Source: Lachnospiraceae bacterium UBA4631
GTDB lineage: Bacteria; Bacillota; Clostridia; Lachnospirales; Lachnospiraceae
Direction: 5' to 3'
DNA: 64,000 nucleotides
NCBI GenBank assembly: GCA_002406015.1
Contig: DHMX01000023.1
Span: 117,031-181,030, forward strand
The translations under genes and the position numbers were made by a program. The notes under the pieces are model-generated. The model worked only from the letters and a program-made list of their open reading frames with translations, was not told the origin of the DNA and made no database searches. Of this stretch, positions 17,024 to 24,238 are shown piece by piece. The number at the start of each line of letters is the position of its first letter. Within the stretch, counting starts at the first letter, position 1.

Positions 17024-17857
17024 TTATCGGAAGTTCAGATAATAGATATAAGCATCCTCAAGCGTCGGAGATACAGGCTCCAGCTCTTGTTGTTGCTTTG
17101 CGGCAAACCGCAGTTGTTGCATATCCTGTTTGATAATCCGATAGTCACCCTGTATTTTTGATATAGCCTCATTTGCTATTTCATAGATGTGTCCGGCAGC
17201 TTGTTCACACATAACCGCTATATCTCCCATATATGTAATCTGTCCATTCGACAATAAAATAAGTTGCGTGTTATCAGATTGAAAATCTGCTACGGTATGG
17301 GAGGACAGTATAACTATCTTATTTTGGGCAAGTGTGTTTACAAGGTTCAGAAAATGCAGGTGTTCTTCAATATCCAGTCCTACCGTAGGTTCGTCAAAAA
17401 TAATTAAGTCCGGATTATTTATAATAGCCTGTGCAATTGACAAGCGACGCAGCATACCACCGGAAAGCTTTGAAATCCTGCAATCTGCCCGTTCCAGAAG
17501 GTGTACAAATTGTAAGCATTCCGTAATTCGTTCATCCTGAAGGGCTGTGTCTAATTTCTGCATATTTGCATAAAATGCCATCATTTCATAGACAGTGAGG
17601 TAAGAAAATGCGGAAAAGGTCTGTGGTACAAAACCGATTTTATATGGAAATTGTTTATCCTCTTTCTTTAATCCGTTCAAAGTTACAACTGCGTTATTTT
17701 TATACAGATTAAGAAGACAACGGAAGAAGGTGGTCTTTCCGGCACCATTCGGACCGATAATTCCATACATACCGCCATGAAATTCGATGGATATATCCTG
17801 TAGTATCTTCTTTTTACCGAAGTCGAAGCTTAGATGTTCGATTTGCAAAGTATTCAT
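17024..17857 (-). CDS. ABC transporter ATP-binding protein
   Basis: ATG 17857, with GAGGGGGTG ahead, is chosen over the frame start at 17953, giving 277 residues that begin NTLQIEHLSFDFGKKKILQD. Walker A is GPNGAGKTTFF, the signature is LSGGMLRRLSIAQA, Walker B is LIIFDEP, and the H-loop lies in ILSSHTV. The layout is that of exporter ATPases of the ABC-2 (CcmA) group. It powers the adjacent 594- and 204-residue membrane proteins. The ribosome site overlaps the stop of the preceding gene, so translation is probably coupled. Confidence 0.9.
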   Translation of the reverse strand: MNTLQIEHLSFDFGKKKILQDISIEFHGGMYGIIGPNGAGKTTFFRCLLNLYKNNAVVTLNGLKKEDKQFPYKIGFVPQTFSAFSYLTVYEMMAFYANMQKLDTALQDERITECLQFVHLLERADCRISKLSGGMLRRLSIAQAIINNPDLIIFDEPTVGLDIEEHLHFLNLVNTLAQNKIVILSSHTVADFQSDNTQLILLSNGQITYMGDIAVMCEQAAGHIYEIANEAISKIQGDYRIIKQDMQQLRFAAKQQQELEPVSPTLEDAYIYYLNFR

Positions 17858-17873
17858 TTGATAGCACCCCCTC

Positions 17874-19658
17874 TTAGTTGTAAAAGTAAGCATTTGGCTC
17901 ATTATGTCCAGTTTCCAGATAATGCTTATAAAGAGCATATCCGGCGGACTCATCCGGAGGATTATAGCCGAACATTTTTACCATGTGGTCTGTTGTTAAT
18001 ACAGCCATTTGTGCATAATTAGAACCATAGGTGTATTCCCGGAAGCCGCTGTAACTGGTATCCAGCATAATGTATTGAAGGTGAATAGAGCCATCCGGAC
18101 TGTATTCCTGCTCTAAGGACAGAAGGTCATCAATGGCATCATTCCAAATAGTGTAATCATTCCTGGCTTTGCCGGTATATGGATATAAAACGGTTACATC
18201 CTTGTATTGATAGGTTTCTACAAAGCCCGACAGTAAAAAGAATCCGTTTTCCTCGCCCTCAAAGGTATTATAAGAGGTTTCTTTCAGATTGCTGTATACC
18301 TGTTTGTTACTATTTACACTCACATAAAATGAAATCGGTTCATTCATCTGATGGTCAACGTAATGAGAGAAGGTTGTATCGTATACTGCCTGTATCCCCT
18401 GTATTGGATAAAACGGAAAATAACTGTTTAAATGTATGCCGTCTGAAAGGGAATAGCAGCCCGGAGCACTACCTGCATAATGAAATACCAATTGTGTAAC
18501 CGGTGAGTCACTCTGAATCCGGATATAATCATCGGTTTGAGTATATGCCAGTGGTTTTCCGTCCTGATTTGTTATGTCGTTGACCCGATAGGTGTGATAT
18601 AGCGTAAATAAATATTCCGATTCTGTACTATCGTCAATGTCAATAGTAACTTGTGCCTGCATACCATCATTTACGCTTAATTCTATCGCATATTTCCGTA
18701 TGCCGTAATCTTTGGCTGTTAGCAATGTGTCTGCATAATCGGACTTATCCAGAAAGCTGTAATAATAGTCAGGATGAAAATAACGCTCATGTACATCGCC
18801 AAATTCTATCCGGGAGTCATGGGGAACATCAATTAAGAACAGGATACTTAATACACAGATGCCACCATTAAAAGCAAGCAGATACCAGCGTCTATGACCG
18901 GATACCAGAATAATTCCAAGACCAAAAAGAAATATCCAGAACAATAACAGCCAAACGGTATCGGATGTTACAGGATGTCCAAGGTAGTCAATTTCTGCCT
19001 GTATATCGTAAGCCGGTAAAGGCATAAGCTTAAAGTATTTTAATATAGCAGATGTATCAATCAGTGTATCAAATGCAAGAGTTCTATGTATGGTATCAGG
19101 GAGCGGACTGGCAGCCAGAAGAATAGCAATATAAGCTACAATTGCTCCTTGATAGGATTTTATGTAAGATAAGAAAATTCCGATTGCAATTGCCAGTAAA
19201 AGTAATAATCCATACCAGCAAACTAGGTTTTTAACAATCTGCATAAAATAATCGGCTCTCGGCTGACAAAAAGGCAGATAAAAGATACAGACCAGTACCA
19301 AGATATTAATAAAAATAAGTAAATGCAACAGTTCAAGGAACAAAAAGGTCTTGAGATAAATATGTCTTGGGGAATACAGATTTATTAAATCCCGTATTCC
19401 ATCTGCCCGGAAACGATGAAACGCAATAAACGAAAGGGCAATTATAAACGCAAAAACCGGATATATAATCTTAAGTGCCTCATCCAGACTTGAACCTGCA
19501 ATAAGTGAGTAGGAGCTGCCATACATACTGACAAGCTTTCTGTTAACCACATACAGGCGAAGATAAGAAGCGTTGATAAATAAAAAAGGAAGAATGGTAA
19601 GGATTCGGATACCCCAGTCTTTGCAAAGAAAACGATAATGCTTCTGATTAATTTCCAC
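17874..19658 (-). CDS. Large membrane protein of ABC exporter, with extracellular domain
   Basis: Translation starts at GTG 19658, with GGGGGAG eight bases upstream, and overlaps the end of the secreted-protein gene by 11 bases. The first about 290 residues hold some seven membrane helices in an ABC-2 permease-like arrangement. The remaining 300 residues form a polar, Tyr/Asp-rich, presumably extracellular domain without cysteine motifs, ending near YALYKHYLETGHNEPNAYFYN. The pairing of a permease carrying a big outer domain with an ATPase and a small secreted protein recalls peptide/bacteriocin export-immunity cassettes such as the lactococcin 972 type, but I see no sequence proof. Confidence 0.6.
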   Translation of the reverse strand: MEINQKHYRFLCKDWGIRILTILPFLFINASYLRLYVVNRKLVSMYGSSYSLIAGSSLDEALKIIYPVFAFIIALSFIAFHRFRADGIRDLINLYSPRHIYLKTFLFLELLHLLIFINILVLVCIFYLPFCQPRADYFMQIVKNLVCWYGLLLLLAIAIGIFLSYIKSYQGAIVAYIAILLAASPLPDTIHRTLAFDTLIDTSAILKYFKLMPLPAYDIQAEIDYLGHPVTSDTVWLLLFWIFLFGLGIILVSGHRRWYLLAFNGGICVLSILFLIDVPHDSRIEFGDVHERYFHPDYYYSFLDKSDYADTLLTAKDYGIRKYAIELSVNDGMQAQVTIDIDDSTESEYLFTLYHTYRVNDITNQDGKPLAYTQTDDYIRIQSDSPVTQLVFHYAGSAPGCYSLSDGIHLNSYFPFYPIQGIQAVYDTTFSHYVDHQMNEPISFYVSVNSNKQVYSNLKETSYNTFEGEENGFFLLSGFVETYQYKDVTVLYPYTGKARNDYTIWNDAIDDLLSLEQEYSPDGSIHLQYIMLDTSYSGFREYTYGSNYAQMAVLTTDHMVKMFGYNPPDESAGYALYKHYLETGHNEPNAYFYN

Positions 19659-20058
19659 TTAAGCTCCCCCGTGCAATAGCATTTTTATTCCATACACCAA
19701 CCATATCATTGCCTGCAACGATTTTCAAATACGCATAGTTTCCATTACCATAGCTTGCTGTGTTGCCAAAAGACTCGCCGGGAGCTTTGGTTATATATCC
19801 ATCACCTAATTCCCAATTGCCGGAACGGGTTAAATAATAGACACCAAAGGAAGCGTTTTTCTTGGATGTAGAATAGGTTTCCCCATTGTAACAGGTTGCT
19901 CTGGCTGAATCCGAACTTCCAACTGTTGCAACAGTTGAAGTGTTTACAAAGCTATCATCCGCATACAAGTATGCAGTTACATATGATGCATGAACACCAT
20001 TTAGAAAGAAACTTCCGACGAATGCAACACAAGCAATAAATTTAATGACTTTTTTCAT
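19648..20058 (-). CDS. Small secreted protein, possible bacteriocin-like substrate
   Basis: ATG 20058 follows AAGGGGG. The 136-residue protein has a clear Sec signal peptide (KKVIKFIACVAFVGSFFLNGVHAS), with cleavage probably after VHA. The mature part is about 112 residues, rich in Tyr, Ser, Gly and Asn, with only one cysteine, and is predicted as strand-rich. It heads an operon with a membrane protein and an ABC transporter, so it may be the exported product, a ligand, or a sensor partner. No family is recognised with confidence. Confidence 0.6.
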   Translation of the reverse strand: MKKVIKFIACVAFVGSFFLNGVHASYVTAYLYADDSFVNTSTVATVGSSDSARATCYNGETYSTSKKNASFGVYYLTRSGNWELGDGYITKAPGESFGNTASYGNGNYAYLKIVAGNDMVGVWNKNAIARGSLSGN

Positions 20059-20173
20059 GTAGGTACCCCCTTGAATTTATTTATGATATACATAGAATAA
20101 CATAAGCACAGATAGAATGCAATAAAATTAAAAACAACGTCACATCTTGCCGAATCACAAGTCATCAATGGAA

Positions 20174-20202
20174 TTGACAAACCCAACGAAATCAAATAGC
20201 AT
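20174..20202 (+). promoter_or_regulatory. Sigma-A promoter of the bile salt hydrolase
   Basis: TTGACA (20174-20179), a 17-base spacer and TAGCAT (20197-20202) lie 34 bases before the start codon. Confidence 0.5.
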
Positions 20203-20235
20203 GAATCCCAAATAAAAGAAAAGAGGTAAGCGTTT

Positions 20236-21210
20236 ATGTGTACAGCAGCAACCTATCAGACCAAAGACTTCTATATGGGAAGAACCTTAGACTACGAATG
20301 CTCCTATGGTGAAGAAATTGTAATAACACCCCGTCATTATCCGATAGAATTTCGGTATGCCGAAAAAAATGAGAACCATTATGCTATCATCGGAACGGCA
20401 CATATAGCAGAAGGGTATCCCTTATATTATGATGCGGTAAATGAAAAAGGCTTAGGTATGGCAGGGCTGAATTTCGTAGGAAATGCTGTGTATGGAGAGC
20501 CGGAAAAGGAATGTAAAAATGTAGCCCAATATGAATTTATCCTATGGATATTAAGCCAATGTAAGAATTTAGAGGAAGCAAGAAAGCTTTTATCAGAGAT
20601 AAATCTGGTGGGAACACCGTTTAGCAAAGCATTTCCGACTGCACAGCTTCATTGGCTGATAGCGGATAAGAGTGGGGCAATTACGGTAGAGTCAGTAGCA
20701 GAAGGCTTAAAGGTCTATGACAATCCGGTTGGAGTGCTGACAAATAATCCGCCGTTTAGTCAGCAGATGTTTTCCTTGAATAACTATATGCACCTGTCAC
20801 CAAAGCAGCCGGAAAATCGGTTCTCCAAGCAGGTGCCTTTAGAAACATATAGCCGCGGAATGGGAGCGTTAGGCTTGCCGGGAGATTTGTCCTCTGCATC
20901 CAGATTTGTAAGAGCAGCCTTTGTGAGACTTCATTCCATATCCGGAGAGTCAGAGGCAGAGAGCGTAGGACAATTCTTTCATATCTTAGGGTCTGTTGAG
21001 CAGCAGCGGGGATGCTGTGAGGTGAAAGAGGGTAACTATGAAATTACGATTTATACCTCATGCTGGAATGCACAACGGGGAATTTATTACTATACAACCT
21101 ATACCAACCACACGATTACAGCAGTGGATATGCATAAAGAGAACTTGGAAGACTCTGCACTCATACGGTATCCGATGCTGCAGGCAGAAGTGATACAGTG
21201 GCAAAATTGA
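20236..21210 (+). CDS. bsh: Bile salt hydrolase (choloylglycine hydrolase)
   Basis: The 324-residue protein starts MCTAAT, so removal of Met exposes Cys2, the N-terminal nucleophile of this Ntn-hydrolase family. Active-site counterparts are visible: Arg16 and Asp19 in GRTLDY, Asn79 in AGLNF, Asn170 in LTNNPP, and Arg223 in GLPGDLSSASRFVRAAF. The GLPGDLSS-SRF block and length fit Gram-positive conjugated bile acid hydrolases, which release glycine or taurine from bile salts in the gut; penicillin V acylase is the main alternative. No signal peptide is present, so it is cytoplasmic. It has its own promoter and divergent orientation to the upstream ABC cassette. Confidence 0.92.
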   Translation: MCTAATYQTKDFYMGRTLDYECSYGEEIVITPRHYPIEFRYAEKNENHYAIIGTAHIAEGYPLYYDAVNEKGLGMAGLNFVGNAVYGEPEKECKNVAQYEFILWILSQCKNLEEARKLLSEINLVGTPFSKAFPTAQLHWLIADKSGAITVESVAEGLKVYDNPVGVLTNNPPFSQQMFSLNNYMHLSPKQPENRFSKQVPLETYSRGMGALGLPGDLSSASRFVRAAFVRLHSISGESEAESVGQFFHILGSVEQQRGCCEVKEGNYEITIYTSCWNAQRGIYYYTTYTNHTITAVDMHKENLEDSALIRYPMLQAEVIQWQN

Positions 21211-21396
21211 GATATAGAAGGTAATGGAGTTGAAGAATTAAAGAATAGTTAAATGTAAGGCGAAGGTTTGCAAAAACAAATAACCTATATTCTGTGTAAA
21301 ATATAACATTGCTAAATGAAAAACACTATAAATTTTTATAATGTATGGTAAAATAAGAATAGATTTGCATAAGAAAAATAAGGAGGAATATAATAC

Positions 21397-22194
21397 ATGA
21401 GTTCAGTAACAGCTCGGATTAAAGAAGTTAAACAGCCAAGGGGTGGATATATAAAACCATCACAATTTGAGGAGATAATAAATGATGATGGGAAAATACT
21501 TAAGGAAGAAAATATACATGCTTCCATCATAGGTATTGCTATAGATTATTTAACAAGGGCAATAATGGGAGCTTCTTTGCAAGATGCATTTAAAATTAGT
21601 ATAGCTGGATACCAAAGACGTTTGATGATACTTGGTGAAGAGGTATTAGAAATAGATAAGAAAAAGAAAATAGATATTGTATCACTGTTAAAGGAAATAA
21701 AAGGATTAGATGATAAATCGATTATTGCTGTATGTAAAGCATGTACTTATGATTCATGGTACAGAAATCCAATGGGAGCAATGATGGCAAAAGGGGCAGA
21801 AGAGATAATGCCAGATAAGAATACTATTGAAAATATAAAAATCATGGTTAATCGTAGTATATTATTTTGGAAAAAATATGGTCCGGTTGCAGTCAATGGA
21901 TTTACTTTTGAAAAGGATGGGTACACACAGACGGTTGATTCAGGTGATGGAGATTATTTAACAGAAGATACTTTATGGGAATTTAAAGTTATAAAATCAA
22001 AACCTACCAATAAGCATACTCTTCAATTGCTTATGTATTGGATAATGGGTCAGCATTCAGGAAAAGAAGAATTTAAAGGAATAAAGAATTTGGGTATATT
22101 TAACCCGCGATTAAATATAGTTTATTTGCTTAATATAGATATAATTCCAAGAGAGACAATTAGAGAAGTGGAAAAAGAGGTTATTTGTTATTAA
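21397..22194 (+). CDS. PD-(D/E)XK nuclease-like protein
   Basis: ATG 21397 follows AAGGAGG. The 265-residue protein begins with a helical region and ends in a restriction-like core: Asp186 in SGDGDYLTED, Glu195-x-Lys197 in LWEFKVIK, and Gln210 in TLQLLMYWIMG. This Asp-Glu-Lys-Gln set is the RecB/Cas4-type pattern, so a DNA-binding or nuclease function is likely. No helicase or methylase sits nearby. The codon use is far more AT-rich than in flanking genes, which suggests recent transfer. Its role (defence, repair or element-borne) cannot be decided. Confidence 0.6.
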   Translation: MSSVTARIKEVKQPRGGYIKPSQFEEIINDDGKILKEENIHASIIGIAIDYLTRAIMGASLQDAFKISIAGYQRRLMILGEEVLEIDKKKKIDIVSLLKEIKGLDDKSIIAVCKACTYDSWYRNPMGAMMAKGAEEIMPDKNTIENIKIMVNRSILFWKKYGPVAVNGFTFEKDGYTQTVDSGDGDYLTEDTLWEFKVIKSKPTNKHTLQLLMYWIMGQHSGKEEFKGIKNLGIFNPRLNIVYLLNIDIIPRETIREVEKEVICY

Positions 22195-22284
22195 AAAGTC
22201 ATTTAAATTTATGTGAAATTAATAATTATGGATAGATATACATAGACAAAAGGATATTTTGAAGAGAAGGGAAGTTGAGAAGTT

Positions 22285-22773
22285 ATGAGTTGGAAAAAAA
22301 TAACTTTAAAGGAAATTAATTATATTTGTATGATTCGTGGTGATGTTCCGCAAGGGTGTTGTGATACTGAGATATTAAAAGATATAATTAATAAATTTGA
22401 TATTGTTGATTATTCAGCATTAGATAAGGGGTGCCCCATTATGTATGCTTTGAGTTATGGAGATTTTAGAGCTGATTATAAAAATCCGAGAAATGGAAAA
22501 GAATTTTATAGAAAATATGGATATGAAAATCCAAAGATTTTTGATGACATAATGATTATGGACCATGTATATGCATTTAGGGATTCAAATAAAAAAATGT
22601 ATATACTATCAAATCCTTATAGTTCAAGAGAAGAAATTATTCAAAGAATGAAGGATTTACCAGTAAAATCTGATAAATATGGAGACTACAAAAAATTGAA
22701 ATATGAGATTTTAGCTCAGAGCTATTATTCAAAAAAAACCACTGGTATTATTTTTTATGGAGAGACAAAATAA
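22285..22773 (+). CDS. AT-rich orphan protein of unknown function
   Basis: ATG 22285 is preceded by AAGAGAAGGG. The 162-residue soluble protein contains MIRGDVPQGCCDTEILKDII near its start and IMDHVYAFRDSNKKMYILSNPYSS in the middle. I recognise no domain. It shares the very AT-rich composition of the nuclease-like gene 90 bp upstream and was probably acquired with it. The following 22780-22900 region is AT-rich with a possible promoter but no further gene. Confidence 0.5.
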   Translation: MSWKKITLKEINYICMIRGDVPQGCCDTEILKDIINKFDIVDYSALDKGCPIMYALSYGDFRADYKNPRNGKEFYRKYGYENPKIFDDIMIMDHVYAFRDSNKKMYILSNPYSSREEIIQRMKDLPVKSDKYGDYKKLKYEILAQSYYSKKTTGIIFYGETK

Positions 22774-22907
22774 TATAACTTAATTTGGGCTATTATTAAA
22801 AAGAAAAAACAGCTATAATGTAGTTTTTAATGCAACAGAATCTTGTGCAAAAGTAATATATATAGTATAATATTTTGTATATTATTACTTATGGGAGGGT
22901 GAAAAAT

Positions 22908-23684
22908 ATGGTTGCGATAGAAGAATTTTGTGATATGGAAAAGTTTGAAAGCATCATGCGAAATTGGGCAGTAAGCACAGGATTGGCAACCGTTGCAGTT
23001 GGTGCAGACGGTAAGTATATCAGTGACTGTTATAATTTCACAGAATTTTGTATTGATTTAACAAGAGGAAGCAAAGAAGGCTGTCGGCGTTGTGAGAAGT
23101 GTGACCGGGAGGGTCAAGGTGTATACTCCTGTCATGCGGGCTTGATAGACTTTGGAATCCCGATTACGCTGGATGACGGTACGGTGCTGGGAAGTGTCAT
23201 TGGCGGACAGGTTCTTCCGGAGAACCCGGATGACGAAGCATTTCGCAAAACGGCACGCGAGTTAGGGATAGATGAAGATACATATATCAAAGCATTGCAT
23301 AAGGTAACAGTTAAGAGCAGAGAAGAAATCGAAGCAGCGGCAAACTTATTGGGTGACGTAGTAAATATGTATGTGCGGGACTGCTACATGACAATGCTGA
23401 ATCGTAAAATGATTGATAAATTGCAAAATGGTATTCAGGAAGCAGTTCAGTATATTGATGAAGCAAATGATAATACCAAGCAGATTGAAAAGTTCAGCAG
23501 CCGACAGAGAATATTGGCATTAAATGCGTCCATTGAGGCTGCAAGGGCAGGAGAAACCGGACGTGGTTTTGCGGTAGTTGCATCCGAGGTACAGAAGCTG
23601 GCGGATGGAATGTCAAAAATAAGTACAAAAATCACATCGGTGCTGGGAAGCTTATCGAAGATTATATATGAACTGAATGAATAG
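22908..23684 (+). CDS. PocR-domain soluble chemoreceptor-type protein
   Basis: ATG 22908 after GGGAGGGTG gives 258 residues. The first about 160 form a PocR ligand-binding domain (FCIDLTRGSKEGCRRCEKCD, then YSCHAGLIDFGIPI and GGQVLPENP), with conserved cysteines. A shortened methyl-accepting chemotaxis signalling tip follows: SSRQRILALNASIEAARAG and GRGFAVVASEVQKLADG. There is no transmembrane segment, so it senses an internal ligand. PocR domains bind small metabolites such as hydrocarbon derivatives. It opens a cluster rich in signalling genes and probably feeds a CheA kinase encoded elsewhere. Confidence 0.85.
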   Translation: MVAIEEFCDMEKFESIMRNWAVSTGLATVAVGADGKYISDCYNFTEFCIDLTRGSKEGCRRCEKCDREGQGVYSCHAGLIDFGIPITLDDGTVLGSVIGGQVLPENPDDEAFRKTARELGIDEDTYIKALHKVTVKSREEIEAAANLLGDVVNMYVRDCYMTMLNRKMIDKLQNGIQEAVQYIDEANDNTKQIEKFSSRQRILALNASIEAARAGETGRGFAVVASEVQKLADGMSKISTKITSVLGSLSKIIYELNE

Positions 23685-23695
23685 GAAGTGATAAG

Positions 23696-24178
23696 GTGAA
23701 TGTTGCACAAAAGCTGTTGGTGGTTGTAGGAAGCGTATTTGCCGTAGTCGGAGGAATTATTATGCTCGGATTTATCTGGTTAAGCGAGGACTTAGGAGAT
23801 ACGAAGGGCTTTTTGATAATTCCGCTGCCGTTTTTACTGCTGGGACTTGGACTTATTGCGGGTGTGTTGATTAGCATGGCAGGAAAGCGGAGGATTGTCC
23901 AGCATGGAGAAAAATATGCGGCTAAAATATATGGCTATGTGGAAAATACTGCCTATAGAGTAAATGGCTGTTATACGCTGAATACACAGGTGCGTTATTT
24001 TGACAAGAATCATATAAAGCGGCAGGCAATTCTTCGCACAGGCTTTATGCGGGGAGCGGACACATATCCCATTGGCATGACAATCGATATTTATGAATAT
24101 CAAGGAAAATACAGTTATGATAAAGCATCTGTCAGGAGTGATATAATTCCGGAGGAGCAGGAGCTGATGCAGGGATAA
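23696..24178 (+). CDS. Two-helix membrane protein (DUF3592-like)
   Basis: Translation starts at GTG 23696, 11 bases after the previous stop, with AGGAAGTG as ribosome site. Two hydrophobic helices (KLLVVVGSVFAVVGGIIMLGF and FLIIPLPFLLLGLGLIAGVLI) are followed by a soluble beta-rich domain. That domain holds GEKYAAKIYGYVENTAYRVNG and later YPIGMTIDIYEYQGKY, resembling DUF3592-type domains. Function unknown. Its tight spacing to the chemoreceptor and to the histidine kinase gene suggests one operon. Confidence 0.6.
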   Translation: MNVAQKLLVVVGSVFAVVGGIIMLGFIWLSEDLGDTKGFLIIPLPFLLLGLGLIAGVLISMAGKRRIVQHGEKYAAKIYGYVENTAYRVNGCYTLNTQVRYFDKNHIKRQAILRTGFMRGADTYPIGMTIDIYEYQGKYSYDKASVRSDIIPEEQELMQG

Positions 24179-24238
24179 ACCGATTTGGTTGGGAACAGGA
24201 GCAGGATTCATAGTAGGTACATAGGAGAAGAAACAGAT

